From NCBI RefSeq assembly GCF_040222815.1, contig NZ_JAVKCH010000013.1, forward strand, positions 124,001 to 188,000: a stretch of 64,000 bases of DNA, read 5' to 3'. Below the pieces are notes generated by a model. That model saw only the letters and a program-made list of their open reading frames with translations. It was not told where the DNA came from and did no database searches. Within the stretch, counting starts at the first letter, position 1, and every line of letters begins with the position of its first letter. The DNA comes from Imperialibacter sp040222815 (GTDB lineage Bacteria > Bacteroidota > Bacteroidia > Cytophagales > Cyclobacteriaceae). The position numbers and the translations under genes were made by a program. Below, one piece after another: positions 15,524 to 24,574 of this stretch.

Positions 15524-18247
15524 ATGCCGGACAAGCAATCACATAAAGGTTTTGTAACTCGGTGGCTTCGCTTCCTTCGTCGGTTCTGTCCGCCTGATCT
15601 CTACGAAGGGATAGAGGGCGACTTGCTGGAGCAGTTTGAAACGGATATTGAGTCGGTAGGGCCAAAGAGAGCGGGGTGGAGGTTGAAATGGAATGTGCTG
15701 CGGTTTTTCCGGCCGGGGATTTTGATGAGGAATAGTTTCACCAGGCGACTAAATAGTACTGGCATGATGGGCAACCACCTAAAGGTTTCTTACCGACAGT
15801 TGGTCAAAAGCAAAGCGTTCACTGTCGTTAACGTTTTAGGGCTGGCCCTCGGCATGTCAGCCGCTTTCATCATTTTTCAGTATGTCATCTACGAAAAGAG
15901 CTACGAAAGCCTGCATGGCAATAAGGATCAGATTTACCGGGTAACAACGGTCTGGAACCAGCAAATTGTGGATGGGGATGCTCGGGCAACCACAGTTCCG
16001 TGGTCGGGCCCCTCAGTAAAAGACGCTTTTCCTGAAGTGCTGGAGTATACTCGGTTTGCCCCTTTGAGCGTGTTTATTGGTGAATATTGGGCTGTTTATG
16101 ATGATGTGAACCTGGCGGATTTGGAGGTGTTTTTTACTGATCCCGGCTTCCTCAAAATGTTTTCTTTCAAGTTGCTTCAGGGCAATGAAGATTTGGCGCT
16201 GAATGACCCGTTTTCGATTGTTATTACTGCCTCAATGGCAACAAAGTTTTTTAAGAACGAAAGCCCAATGGGTAAACTCATTCGGATCGATTCACACGGG
16301 AACCTTGGCCCGGCCACCTTTGGAGAAAGCAATTTTAAGGTGACAGGCGTCATTCAGGACCCTCCTGATAATTCTCACATGAATTTCGACTTCCTCATTT
16401 CGTACAGCACAATTTTTCCCGGGCTGAGCAACGGGAGCACTTACTGGCACTGGGACTACACTTACACCTATCTGTTGATTCAGGAGGGAAGTAAAATTGC
16501 TGAACTCGAAAACAAAATATCGAAGCTTAGGGTGGCTCAGCATGGAGACGAAATGACCTATTTCAGCGATGCCATTGACTTCAGGTTGCAGCCCATCAGT
16601 GACATCCATTTGCATTCTGCTTTGAAAAATGAGCTCAAAGTCAATGGTGACGGCAATGGGGTTTTTCTCTTGCAGCTGGTAATGATAGGCATCCTACTTA
16701 GCGCCTATATCAACTATGTTAACTTGTCTACGGTAAAGGCTATCGAAAGGAGCCGTGAGATTGGCGTGAGGAAAATTATTGGTTCAACTCGTCGTCAATT
16801 GGTGGGCCAACTGTTGGTAGAATCTGCGTTGCTGAGTTTACTCGCCATCCTTGTGGCTATTCTAATTTCCGCAAGCAGTATCCTTTTTATAGACAATGCT
16901 TTTGGACTGAAGTGGCCTGCCTGGCAGAATGGCATTGTTACACCCTCATTGATCGTGTCTGCAATAGCCATTGTAGTAGCAGGCATATTGCTCTCGGTGG
17001 TATACCCTGTTTTGATTGTTACCCGCATCAAGGCGATAGAAGCCCTGAAAGGGGGTAGACAAGGTGCGGCAGGTTTAGGGAGAAAAATTGAGTTGAGAAA
17101 AGCGCTTATTGTGGTGCAATTTGTCTTCTGCGTTGCTTTTACTACTGGTACGTGGTCACTTTATCAGCAGCTTCGCTTCATGAAGGAGTATGATCTTGGC
17201 ATGAACATGGATCAGGTGATCGTCGTAAAGGGATATGGCCTCCAGTCGCCAAAGGTTTATGAGAACTTCAAATCCAACCTGAAGGGGGTAAGCTTCATTG
17301 AGTCCGTCGGCTTTTCCTCGGCTGCCCCTGGCGACGAGATTAACTTGCTGGGCCTGAAAGCCAATGTAACTGTTGGCGATCAGACAGAGCCAAAGGAGCT
17401 AAAAATCGTCAGTATTGACGAGGATTTTTTTAACACCCTGGAGATTTCACTGCTGGCAGGTCGTTCATTTGATCCTGCGAACATGGCAGACCAAAAGCCG
17501 GCCATTGTCAACGAATCAGCGACCCGTTTACTCGGTTTTGAAGACCCGTTCGAAATCGTGGACAAGCCTTTGCACAGTTTGCAGGAAGCAGACAGCAGAA
17601 TTGTGGGGGTGATCAAAAATTACAACCAGCTTTCTCTAAAAAACTCCTATGAGCCCATAGTGTATGTACCCTACAAAGAGTGGGACAGAACCTGGAACAA
17701 CAGGTTTTTCTTTGTAAAAATCCAGGGAGGTGCAACAGGCAATCGCTACCAGGAAGCTCTGGCTGAAATTGAAGCCGCATGGAAAGAAGCTGCACCAGAG
17801 CAACCCTTTCAATACTTCTTTCTCGAGAGTCATTTTGAGAATAAGTACCAGGCCGAAACAGTATTCACCTCGCTGTTTCTCTTCTTCTCGCTCTTTGCAA
17901 TCATCATCGCATGCCTGGGGCTATTTGGTCTGGTGGCTTACAGCACTATCCAGCGAACAAAAGAGATCGGGATAAGAAAGGTGCTTGGAGCGACAGTGGA
18001 GAATATTCTTGCTCTGCTTTCCAAAGACTTCTTTCGACTAATTTTGGTGGCTGCAGTGCTGGCTGTGCCCATAGTATGGCTCGGAATTGAGTCATGGCTT
18101 AATACTTATGCCTTTCGCATTGACGTTGACTTTTGGCTTTTCGTTGCTCCATTGCTGAGCGTTTTCGGGCTAGCCTTGGCGACAGTAGTTCTCCGGTCGT
18201 GGCGGGTAGCAGTTGATAACCCTGTAAACAGCCTCAGGCATGAATAA
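15524..18247 (+). CDS. FtsX-type ABC transporter permease (MacB-like), paralogue 1
   Basis: About 907 residues. A cytoplasmic N-terminal extension (FCPPDLYEGIEGDLLEQFE) precedes two MacB/FtsX modules. Each has a periplasmic core domain and FtsX helices, with the motifs RSREIGVRKIIGSTRRQL and RTKEIGIRKVLGATVENIL. No ATPase domain is present, so an ATP-binding partner must be encoded elsewhere. Start at ATG 4 nt after padR; an in-frame TTG at 15512 would overlap it. Relatives act in mechanotransmission or efflux of peptides and lipophilic compounds. Residues about 32-70 are encoded by DNA almost identical to that in the next permease gene. Confidence 0.92.
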   Translation: MPDKQSHKGFVTRWLRFLRRFCPPDLYEGIEGDLLEQFETDIESVGPKRAGWRLKWNVLRFFRPGILMRNSFTRRLNSTGMMGNHLKVSYRQLVKSKAFTVVNVLGLALGMSAAFIIFQYVIYEKSYESLHGNKDQIYRVTTVWNQQIVDGDARATTVPWSGPSVKDAFPEVLEYTRFAPLSVFIGEYWAVYDDVNLADLEVFFTDPGFLKMFSFKLLQGNEDLALNDPFSIVITASMATKFFKNESPMGKLIRIDSHGNLGPATFGESNFKVTGVIQDPPDNSHMNFDFLISYSTIFPGLSNGSTYWHWDYTYTYLLIQEGSKIAELENKISKLRVAQHGDEMTYFSDAIDFRLQPISDIHLHSALKNELKVNGDGNGVFLLQLVMIGILLSAYINYVNLSTVKAIERSREIGVRKIIGSTRRQLVGQLLVESALLSLLAILVAILISASSILFIDNAFGLKWPAWQNGIVTPSLIVSAIAIVVAGILLSVVYPVLIVTRIKAIEALKGGRQGAAGLGRKIELRKALIVVQFVFCVAFTTGTWSLYQQLRFMKEYDLGMNMDQVIVVKGYGLQSPKVYENFKSNLKGVSFIESVGFSSAAPGDEINLLGLKANVTVGDQTEPKELKIVSIDEDFFNTLEISLLAGRSFDPANMADQKPAIVNESATRLLGFEDPFEIVDKPLHSLQEADSRIVGVIKNYNQLSLKNSYEPIVYVPYKEWDRTWNNRFFFVKIQGGATGNRYQEALAEIEAAWKEAAPEQPFQYFFLESHFENKYQAETVFTSLFLFFSLFAIIIACLGLFGLVAYSTIQRTKEIGIRKVLGATVENILALLSKDFFRLILVAAVLAVPIVWLGIESWLNTYAFRIDVDFWLFVAPLLSVFGLALATVVLRSWRVAVDNPVNSLRHE
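15617..15734 (+). repeat. Near-identical 118-nt tract, copy A
   Basis: Matches 19034-19151 at 115 of 118 positions, inside the 5' part of the two permease genes. The flanking sequence diverges strongly, including at third codon positions, so protein-level constraint alone does not explain the identity. Confidence 0.9.
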
Positions 18248-18311
18248 TCCCTCTTCAACCTGGCTCCGCTTCCTCCACTGGTATTGCTCGGAACCCCTGG
18301 TAAAAGATGTT
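18240..18311 (+). pseudogene. 5' relic of a permease gene, broken at the toxin-antitoxin module
   Basis: An ATG overlapping the stop of paralogue 1 opens a frame reading WLRFLHWYC, then EPLVKDV. This matches the N-terminal extension of the permease family (FLRWFCPP, then a segment ending in EGD). After about 24 codons the resemblance stops at KDV, next to the end of the PIN toxin gene. I infer that a third permease gene, or the original 5' end of the second one, was interrupted here. The stretch is short, so chance similarity is possible but unlikely given frame, start overlap and position. Confidence 0.6.
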
Positions 18312-18319
18312 AAAAGTAG

Positions 18320-18721
18320 TCAGCCTTTTTCTAAAAATTCTCTTGGCGAGATAATGGGAATGTTTTTAAACGGACTAAGAACCTGTAAATCCGGATCGCC
18401 GGTAACAATACAATCTGCCTTTCCGGAAAGGGCGAGCTCGAGGTACATATCGTCTTTGGGGTCTCGGCAGACTTTTACTTTATGCGTTACAGGAAGTAAA
18501 GTAGCTAGCGACTCATATTCCTTTGTGAACTCAAGCCTTACCTCTATACTGGCATATTTATCGAATTTAGGCCGCATAGCTACGTTGATCAGTTCTGCAA
18601 GGACTGGGGTTGAGAGAAGGATGACATCGGATTGTTTGGCTTTGAGTAAAGCCTGTCCAGAAGTGGAGGTGTTATTTAAAAGTGCGCTGATTAACACATT
18701 GCAATCAAAAACGACCCTCAC
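18320..18721 (-). CDS. PIN-domain toxin of a toxin-antitoxin module
   Basis: A 133-residue PIN-domain RNase of the COG1569-like family. The first acidic motif is VVFDCNVLISALL (D6), then VLAELINV (E43 region), then DPKDDMYLELA and a final TGDPDLQVL. Together these give the Mg2+-binding acidic cluster. It uses a GTG start directly abutting the antitoxin stop (TAG|GTG read on the minus strand), so translation is coupled. It would cleave RNA when released from the antitoxin. It is oriented against the flanking permease genes, with a permease relic at its 3' border, which points to insertion. Confidence 0.9.
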   Translation of the reverse strand: MRVVFDCNVLISALLNNTSTSGQALLKAKQSDVILLSTPVLAELINVAMRPKFDKYASIEVRLEFTKEYESLATLLPVTHKVKVCRDPKDDMYLELALSGKADCIVTGDPDLQVLSPFKNIPIISPREFLEKG

Positions 18722-18931
18722 CTATTTTTCGTTGAGCAGCTGTTCAAGTATTTCAGGAGTCAGGCCATTTTTGCGTGCTTGTTCGCTCGCATCTTTCATG
18801 ATTTCCTCCAGGCTTCTCTTTTTCCCAACAATAATATCCAGCGTTTCAGCAATAGCTTTTTTCTCAGCAACTGTCATTTGCTCCAGTTTTTCAGCCGTTG
18901 GGTCGCTTACCTCCAATGTTATTGTTTTCAT
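18722..18931 (-). CDS. Antitoxin for the PIN toxin
   Basis: A 69-residue, highly charged, mostly helical protein starting MKTITLEVSDPTAEKLEQM and ending in GLTPEILEQLLNEK, the form of small antitoxins upstream of COG1569-type PIN toxins. The N-terminal strand could form a ribbon-helix-helix or related DNA-binding fold, and the C-terminal helix probably occludes the toxin. It is the first gene of the two-gene unit; its start is 24 nt from the divergent permease 2 start, leaving very little room for two promoters. Confidence 0.85.
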   Translation of the reverse strand: MKTITLEVSDPTAEKLEQMTVAEKKAIAETLDIIVGKKRSLEEIMKDASEQARKNGLTPEILEQLLNEK

Positions 18932-18955
18932 GTGACAAATATACGTAAATCAAGC

Positions 18956-21592
18956 ATGACAGACGTGAAAAAATCATTCTCTCTCCGCTTTCTCCGCTGG
19001 TTTTGCCCGCCCCATTTGTACGAAGGCATTGAAGGCGACTTGCTGGAGCAGTTTGAAACGGATCTTGAGTCGGTAGGGCCAAAGAGAGCGGGGTGGAGGT
19101 TGAAATGGAATGTGCTGCGTTTTTTCCGGCCGGGGATTTTGATGAGAAATACTTTTGAAAACCGATTAACGAATGCTGGTATGCTAAGAAACTATATGAC
19201 TATCGCATGGAGGAATATCATTCGATATCCAGGCCACACTACGCTGAATGTCCTGGGCTTGGCCCTCGGACTGGCTAGCTGTTTTCTGATTGGTCTATAT
19301 GTTAGGTACGAGTTAAGCTTTGACAACTTTCACGTGAAGGGTGAGCATATATATAGGTATATTCCGCAGTTCGCAAAAGATGGAGAAATGACGCTTCAGG
19401 TACAGACTGCTGCCGGCATAGCCCCCCACCTCCAGGCTACGGTTCCCGAAGTTGAGCAAGCGGTTAGATACACTGAATGGGAGGAGCAACCCTTCTTAAA
19501 ATGGAAGGAAAAAGAACTCCCCGCAGCAACTCTATCTCTCGCAGACAGCAACTTCTTCCACATGTTTTCATTCCGGCTACAGGAGGGGAATTCGGCTGAT
19601 ATGTTGACTCGTCCCATGACCGTAGTCATCTCCAAAACTATTGCTAAAACTATTTTTGGGGGCGAATCTCCCATTGGACAGTTGATTACCTATGACAATA
19701 ACCTGGAATTGGAAGTTACGGGCGTTTTCGAAGATGTTCCCGCCAATAGCCATCTTCAGTTTTCTTATCTGGTGTCTGTGGCATCACTGCCAAAACTTTA
19801 CGGAGCTGACCAGACTGTGCTTTCCAGCATGGACAACTGGAATTTCTCCACCTACTTGTATGCGCCGTCGATTGTTGACTTGCGTGGTTTTGATCAGAGG
19901 GTAACAGAAGCAATGGTCACCAAAATGAAGGCACTGGGTACGTTTGGAGATGGTGAGGCCGCAGCTGCGCATTGGCTTCAACCGCTTACCGACATTCACT
20001 TCACTCAAGGAATAAGGGGAGATGGCCCTACATCAAATATCAGCCAAGTTTACATTTTCTCGGCAGTAGCCATTTTCATCATTCTCATTGCGTGTTTCAA
20101 CTTCATGAACCTTTCCACGACCAGGGCGATAGGCCGGGCTAAGGAAGTGGGGATTAGAAAAGTAATGGGTGCAGTGAGGAGGCAGCTTATATTTCAGTTT
20201 TTGAGTGAGGCTTTTTTCATCGTCTTAATAGCTGGTGTCCTGAGCCTGGTTCTTTTCTGGCTGGCCGTTCCCTGGTTCAATAACGCTATGGGCTTGCGAC
20301 TCACTTTTGAGATAGGCAATGACTGGCAATTCGTTGCTCAACTGTTGGGTATCATCGTTGCGACAGCTTTCATGGCGGGCAGCTATCCCGCTTTCTACTT
20401 ATCGTCGTTCACTCCTTCTGCCACTCTTAGAGGAGGAAACCCAAAAGGTGGCAAGGCTGGCTTTCGAAACATATTGACTGTTATCCAATTTAGTATCTCA
20501 GTATTTCTGCTTATCGGAACGCTGGTTATCAGCAGCCAGCTGTCTTATATGAAAGAAGCTAAAATGGGCTACGAAAAGGATCTGGTGGTTCATTTTCAAC
20601 TAACGGATGATTTGGAGGCAGAGAAATTTGAAAGCTTTAAAAATGCACTATTAAATCATCATGGAATTGCTGCTGTTAGCAGAGGAAGTGATGTGCCTGG
20701 AAATATCACTGGCCATAATATTTTTGAAGTTCAGGTGGGGGAAGAAAAACGGATCAAAGCATTTACTTACATTACGGCCGACTATGGTTACCTCGATGCT
20801 CTTGGTATCGAGGTAGTTGAAGGCAGGCAATTTTCCAGGGAGTTTCCGACAGACGAAACTCAGGGCTATTTGGTTAATGAGACCCTGGTTAAATTCTTAG
20901 GCCTCGACAAACAGTCCGGCAGGGTTGTTGGCACTCCCATGCGCTGGTTGTATTCCAAGTCTCAGGAGGGTAATATAATCGGGGTCGTCAAAGACTTTCA
21001 TGCCCGGTCGCTCCAAAACAAGATCGAGCCGATGGCGATATGGTTTAGCGAAGGAGGATCTGTCGGCGTATTGAAGCTCAATGGCAACGACGTTTCAGGC
21101 GCTTTGGCTGCATTGGAACAGGAGTGGAGCAGGTCGGCTTCAGGCTATCCGTTGAATTATGCTTTTCTTGACGAATCGCTTGGCAGGATGTATTTGGCCG
21201 AAGAGAAATCTATGACGCTCGCAGGGGCTTTCTCGATTTTGGCCATCTTCATTTCCTGTATGGGCCTCATTGGGCTGGTGTCGTATGTGGCCGAACAGCG
21301 GAAGAAAGAAATCGGCATCCGGAAGGTACTTGGTGCATCAATGGTCGGCATTGTCACCCTTTTTTCGTGGCGGTTCGTTCGGCTTGTTGTGGTGGCTGCG
21401 GCTGTCACGGCTCCGCTGTCCGCATTGGCCGTGGACGAGTGGCTGGCCAACTTTGCCTATACGGCGCAGCTTCAGTTGTGGGTGTATGGTATTCCCATAT
21501 TGATTGTGTTGCTAATTACTGTTGCTGTCGCTGCAGGCTTCACGATAAAGGCCGCCAAAGCAAACCCGGTTGATTGCCTGCGGAACGAATAA
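18956..21592 (+). CDS. FtsX-type ABC transporter permease (MacB-like), paralogue 2
   Basis: 878 residues, same architecture as paralogue 1. The N-terminal extension contains RFLRWFCPPHLYEGIEGD. Two periplasmic core plus FtsX modules follow, with GRAKEVGIRKVMGAVRRQL and QRKKEIGIRKVLGASMVGI. The chosen ATG follows the divergent antitoxin start; a longer frame upstream would run antisense through the antitoxin gene. No ATPase is fused. The protein is only moderately similar to paralogue 1 outside the 118-nt shared tract. Its own promoter must lie in the short gap or inside the antitoxin gene if readthrough from padR is blocked by the TA module. Confidence 0.92.
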   Translation: MTDVKKSFSLRFLRWFCPPHLYEGIEGDLLEQFETDLESVGPKRAGWRLKWNVLRFFRPGILMRNTFENRLTNAGMLRNYMTIAWRNIIRYPGHTTLNVLGLALGLASCFLIGLYVRYELSFDNFHVKGEHIYRYIPQFAKDGEMTLQVQTAAGIAPHLQATVPEVEQAVRYTEWEEQPFLKWKEKELPAATLSLADSNFFHMFSFRLQEGNSADMLTRPMTVVISKTIAKTIFGGESPIGQLITYDNNLELEVTGVFEDVPANSHLQFSYLVSVASLPKLYGADQTVLSSMDNWNFSTYLYAPSIVDLRGFDQRVTEAMVTKMKALGTFGDGEAAAAHWLQPLTDIHFTQGIRGDGPTSNISQVYIFSAVAIFIILIACFNFMNLSTTRAIGRAKEVGIRKVMGAVRRQLIFQFLSEAFFIVLIAGVLSLVLFWLAVPWFNNAMGLRLTFEIGNDWQFVAQLLGIIVATAFMAGSYPAFYLSSFTPSATLRGGNPKGGKAGFRNILTVIQFSISVFLLIGTLVISSQLSYMKEAKMGYEKDLVVHFQLTDDLEAEKFESFKNALLNHHGIAAVSRGSDVPGNITGHNIFEVQVGEEKRIKAFTYITADYGYLDALGIEVVEGRQFSREFPTDETQGYLVNETLVKFLGLDKQSGRVVGTPMRWLYSKSQEGNIIGVVKDFHARSLQNKIEPMAIWFSEGGSVGVLKLNGNDVSGALAALEQEWSRSASGYPLNYAFLDESLGRMYLAEEKSMTLAGAFSILAIFISCMGLIGLVSYVAEQRKKEIGIRKVLGASMVGIVTLFSWRFVRLVVVAAAVTAPLSALAVDEWLANFAYTAQLQLWVYGIPILIVLLITVAVAAGFTIKAAKANPVDCLRNE
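19034..19151 (+). repeat. Near-identical 118-nt tract, copy B
   Basis: Partner of 15617-15734. The three differences are A/C, G/T and G/A. It covers the codons from EGD of the N-terminal extension through ILMRN at the start of the first transporter helix region. Confidence 0.9.
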
Positions 21593-21642
21593 CAGAGCAT
21601 TCTGGCTATTTTTGTTAAATTCAGATTCAATACGATTGAATT

Positions 21643-22734
21643 ATGAAAATCCATCTGGTCGGCGGCTTTCTTGGAAGCGGCAAAACAACGGCCATTGCCA
21701 ACGCCTGTCAACAGCTTAAGCAGCAAAGCCTAAAAGTCGGCGTGATCACCAACGATCAGGGTCAATACCTGGTGGATAGCGAGTTTCTCCATGGGAAAGG
21801 AATTTCGTCTGAACAGGTAATTGGTGGCTGCTTTTGCTGCAACTACGATCAGCTCGATGAACAGATTCAGCGAATGAAGGCTAGTACTTCACCTGATGTT
21901 ATTTTTGCTGAGTCGGTGGGGTCATGCACCGATCTTGTCGCTACGGTGCTGAAGCCTCTGCGGAAGTTTCGTGGGCAAGAAATGGAAGGCATGACTCTTT
22001 CCTGCTTCGTTGACGCCAGGATGCTGATGATGCATTCGAATAATAGAAGACTGCCCTTTAGCGCCGACACCACCTACATTTGGGAGAAACAAATCGAGGA
22101 AGCCCGTTTAATTGTCGTTAACAAAATTGACCTGATTAACTCCTCTGATCTTCCGGCTTTCAAGCAGGAGGTGACTGCGAAATGCCCCGACAAAAAATTT
22201 CTTTTCCAAAACTCACTTCACGAGGGCTCGGTTCGTGGCTGGCTGAATGAGCTAGAGGCGAACGAGAATTCCGGTAAGCTCCCATCACTTGATATCGACT
22301 ATAACAAATATGGAAACGGCGAAGCTGAGCTAGCCTGGTTGGATGAGCAGATCACAATCAAAACATCCGATGGCACCGCAACCAAATTAGCACTCGATTT
22401 CATCGAAGGTCTGAATAGTAGCATTAAACGTAATGGGCTCACGATTGGGCATCTTAAGTTGATGATCACATCGAATGATAAGCAGAGAAAAATTAGTTTC
22501 ACCACCATGTCGTCCAGCGGCGCCGAAACTAATGAACTCAAGTCTTTTTTCGGAGACTCGAATGAATTGCAACTTACAGTGAATGCCCGGGTTCAAACAG
22601 CTCCCGAAGTCCTTAGAGGTCTGTTGGAGGTTGAGCTTGGGTTGCTGAGAACAGCCAATACCATAATCTCGGAAGAGAATATTGCTTTTTTTCGGCCAGG
22701 GTTTCCAACGCCTACTCACCGGATAACGAGCTGA
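21643..22734 (+). CDS. CobW/COG0523-family metal-chaperone GTPase
   Basis: A 363-residue G3E GTPase: Walker A GGFLGSGKTT (7-16), the metal-binding CxCC in GGCFCCNYDQ (C63, C65, C66), switch region FAESVGSC, and the guanine-specificity motif NKID. The C-terminal half is longer and more divergent than in zinc-transfer ZNG1-like members and lacks an obvious histidine-rich tail. Family proteins bind metals through CxCC and insert them into targets. Which metal is served here is unknown; no zinc-responsive site or metalloenzyme neighbour is evident. It converges on the HipA gene with 12 nt between stops. Confidence 0.9.
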   Translation: MKIHLVGGFLGSGKTTAIANACQQLKQQSLKVGVITNDQGQYLVDSEFLHGKGISSEQVIGGCFCCNYDQLDEQIQRMKASTSPDVIFAESVGSCTDLVATVLKPLRKFRGQEMEGMTLSCFVDARMLMMHSNNRRLPFSADTTYIWEKQIEEARLIVVNKIDLINSSDLPAFKQEVTAKCPDKKFLFQNSLHEGSVRGWLNELEANENSGKLPSLDIDYNKYGNGEAELAWLDEQITIKTSDGTATKLALDFIEGLNSSIKRNGLTIGHLKLMITSNDKQRKISFTTMSSSGAETNELKSFFGDSNELQLTVNARVQTAPEVLRGLLEVELGLLRTANTIISEENIAFFRPGFPTPTHRITS

Positions 22735-22746
22735 CAAACTGGTCAA

Positions 22747-24042
22747 TCATCGGATGATTTGTAAGGTTTTGCCAATGCCTGCTTGTAGCACTTTTTCCAC
22801 GCCGATCTGTTCAGCGTATTTGTCCCAACGACTGACTACTTCCGCAATTTCCTGAATAATGGTGTTGGCTTTCTTTACGTTCATTTGATAAGCCACAGAT
22901 AGCAAATCGCTTTTGGTAATACCTGTTCTTTTGCCGTTGATGCTGAGGGCGTGCTGGCTTACCCAATCGCTGCCGGGCCTATAGGCGTGACAAACATCAA
23001 ACGCCGGCGACAATGTCCACTGCCCGGCTTTGTCCATCATGAATGCGAAGTTTTTGGTGTGATCGTCGCAGTTCCTCCCCATCACATTGAAAACCATTCT
23101 TCGGTATAGCTGCTCAGCTTGCGGGTAAGGCAATCCCAGGAACCTCATAGTTTCAAACAACTGCTCGTAGCTGTACATCGTCACCTCATTAAAGTCGAAA
23201 TGCCGTATCGCACAAAAACTTTGGACATGGGCTTTACCCTGATCAGGTAGGCGGTCAAATCGTTGCGTCATGAAATGTGCCCGGCCGTTTTCTTCCAGCA
23301 GTTGGCTGTCTGTCATTGTTATGCCAGCCTCCTTGGCCATTAGATAATAGGCCATTTCTACCCGGCCGAAGCCACTCGATGAGCCAAATTGAGTATCTGT
23401 TACCCCATCAAATTTGATGATCCAATGGGTAAACCCTTTCGGAGCATTGGTTTGGCCGCTCTTGATGTCGCCCGTCGATTTGTTGTAGGTGATCAGGGCT
23501 TTTGCCCTGGCTCCACCGGCTGATGAGCCAATTTTCAGTATGTCAATCAAAGCCTTTTCTTCGTCGCTGGCCACATTGGTGGCAAAGTCCTTCCTCCCGG
23601 AGAGAATTTGCTCGGCCACTTGTATCAGGCTTTCTATTTCTATTTCTGTGGCCTTGTCGTCTGCCTTCGGAAAAGCTGGTTCCGCTTCCAAAGCGCCCAT
23701 GCCACGGGAGCCAATAAAACAAAGCGTTTCAACTGGGTTAAGGCTGTTGGTGGGGCGCCCCTGTCGGGTAAGCCAGGTGTTGATCAGTGCATTGCCATAT
23801 TTGTCGGGTAAAATATCGGCCAGCAGGCCGGGCAACCCTTTGAATGTGCTGGTAGTACGCAATTCAGGAAACGAAAACACCCGGCCTCTTGCTTCTTGCA
23901 GTGGCATCTGCACGGGTGCCAGGTCCCAGTTGTTTGACAGGAAACTGGGTTCGTATTCAAACACTCCGAGCTCTTTGGTTGGATCCCAGGCGATGGCACC
24001 CACTCTTTCTCCCCAGATATTGATAAACGCCGTTGTTACCAT
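22747..24042 (-). CDS. hipA: HipA-family serine/threonine kinase toxin
   Basis: A 431-residue HipA-type kinase. The N-terminal HipA domain begins FINIWGERVGAIAWDP. It has the phosphate-loop-like segment IGSSAGGARAKALITY, the catalytic loop NCDDHTKNFAFM and the metal-binding LSPAFDVCHAY. E. coli HipA phosphorylates glutamyl-tRNA synthetase and drives persistence; the target here is unknown. The start codon overlaps the stop of the upstream HTH gene (TAATG), as in other hipBA operons. All kinase landmarks are present, so the protein appears active. Confidence 0.93.
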   Translation of the reverse strand: MVTTAFINIWGERVGAIAWDPTKELGVFEYEPSFLSNNWDLAPVQMPLQEARGRVFSFPELRTTSTFKGLPGLLADILPDKYGNALINTWLTRQGRPTNSLNPVETLCFIGSRGMGALEAEPAFPKADDKATEIEIESLIQVAEQILSGRKDFATNVASDEEKALIDILKIGSSAGGARAKALITYNKSTGDIKSGQTNAPKGFTHWIIKFDGVTDTQFGSSSGFGRVEMAYYLMAKEAGITMTDSQLLEENGRAHFMTQRFDRLPDQGKAHVQSFCAIRHFDFNEVTMYSYEQLFETMRFLGLPYPQAEQLYRRMVFNVMGRNCDDHTKNFAFMMDKAGQWTLSPAFDVCHAYRPGSDWVSQHALSINGKRTGITKSDLLSVAYQMNVKKANTIIQEIAEVVSRWDKYAEQIGVEKVLQAGIGKTLQIIR

Positions 24043-24383
24043 TACCAGTCGGATGAGGTGCGCTCAGGAGCTTTCCTTTTTGATGCTCGCTGCCGTTGAC
24101 TTTGCTCCAGCTTTGCCAGCTGAAGTGGGCTCAACTGCCTCTCTACCTTAAATGCTTCCAGCACCTGTAGCTGATTTAATGCCCTGAGTAATTGGATAAG
24201 CGTGAGGGTATTGGATCGTTTGCCTTGCTCAAATTCCACAAGCGTTGTGCGATTAATGCCCGCTTCTTCCGCAAGCTGGCTTTGGGTTTTGTTTTGTTCC
24301 AGCCGATGGTGCCTGACAAACTCTCCAATGGTTGACAGCAAAGCTGCGTCGCTCATTAACGAAATGTTGTTTTTATCCATCAT
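24042..24383 (-). CDS. hipB: HipB-like XRE-family antitoxin
   Basis: A 113-residue protein with a central helix-turn-helix (about 30-75): NKTQSQLAEEAGINRTTLVE, followed by FEQGKRSNTLTLIQLLRAL. A basic C-terminal tail (RQRASKRKAPERTSSDW) probably contacts the kinase. It is longer than E. coli HipB (88 residues). First gene of the hipBA pair, translationally coupled to the kinase. Four similar 16-nt sites in and before this gene fit autorepression. Confidence 0.92.
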   Translation of the reverse strand: MMDKNNISLMSDAALLSTIGEFVRHHRLEQNKTQSQLAEEAGINRTTLVEFEQGKRSNTLTLIQLLRALNQLQVLEAFKVERQLSPLQLAKLEQSQRQRASKRKAPERTSSDW

Positions 24384-24513
24384 TAAGTAACTATTTTGAC
24401 ACTAATGTTGGTTATATCAATCAAATGTAATAACCTTTTACCAAATGACAATACTTTATGTTGTATTTATCAGACATAACGTCGACAAAACCTATTCAAT
24501 GTTGGATATATCA
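24363..24513 (-). promoter_or_regulatory. hipBA promoter with four operator-like direct repeats
   Basis: A 16-nt motif related to AATGTTGGNTATATCA (plus-strand reading) starts at 24363, 24404, 24457 and 24498. The second and fourth match at 15 of 16 bases; the first and third differ from the second or fourth at three positions. Spacings are 41, 53 and 41 bp. On the minus strand TTG (24451-24449), 19 nt, then TACATTTG (24429-24422) is an exact Bacteroidota promoter. Repeat 2 covers the expected start of transcription and repeat 3 abuts the -33 element, a layout suited to repression by HipB. Confidence 0.72.
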
Positions 24514-24574
24514 GATAATAATAGAGGTGTGTGAGTATAGCTTGCTCGTGCTGAATGAGCTTGTCATCGACGAC

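Noticed and set aside
18240..18935. 231-codon plus-strand frame through the toxin-antitoxin region
   Set aside because: Only the first 24 codons resemble a permease; the rest is antisense to the PIN toxin and antitoxin. I kept the first part as a relic only.
23489..24151. 220-codon frame antisense to hipA and hipB
   Set aside because: Low-complexity Ser/Ala/Pro-rich translation typical of a shadow frame; both sense genes have clear motifs.
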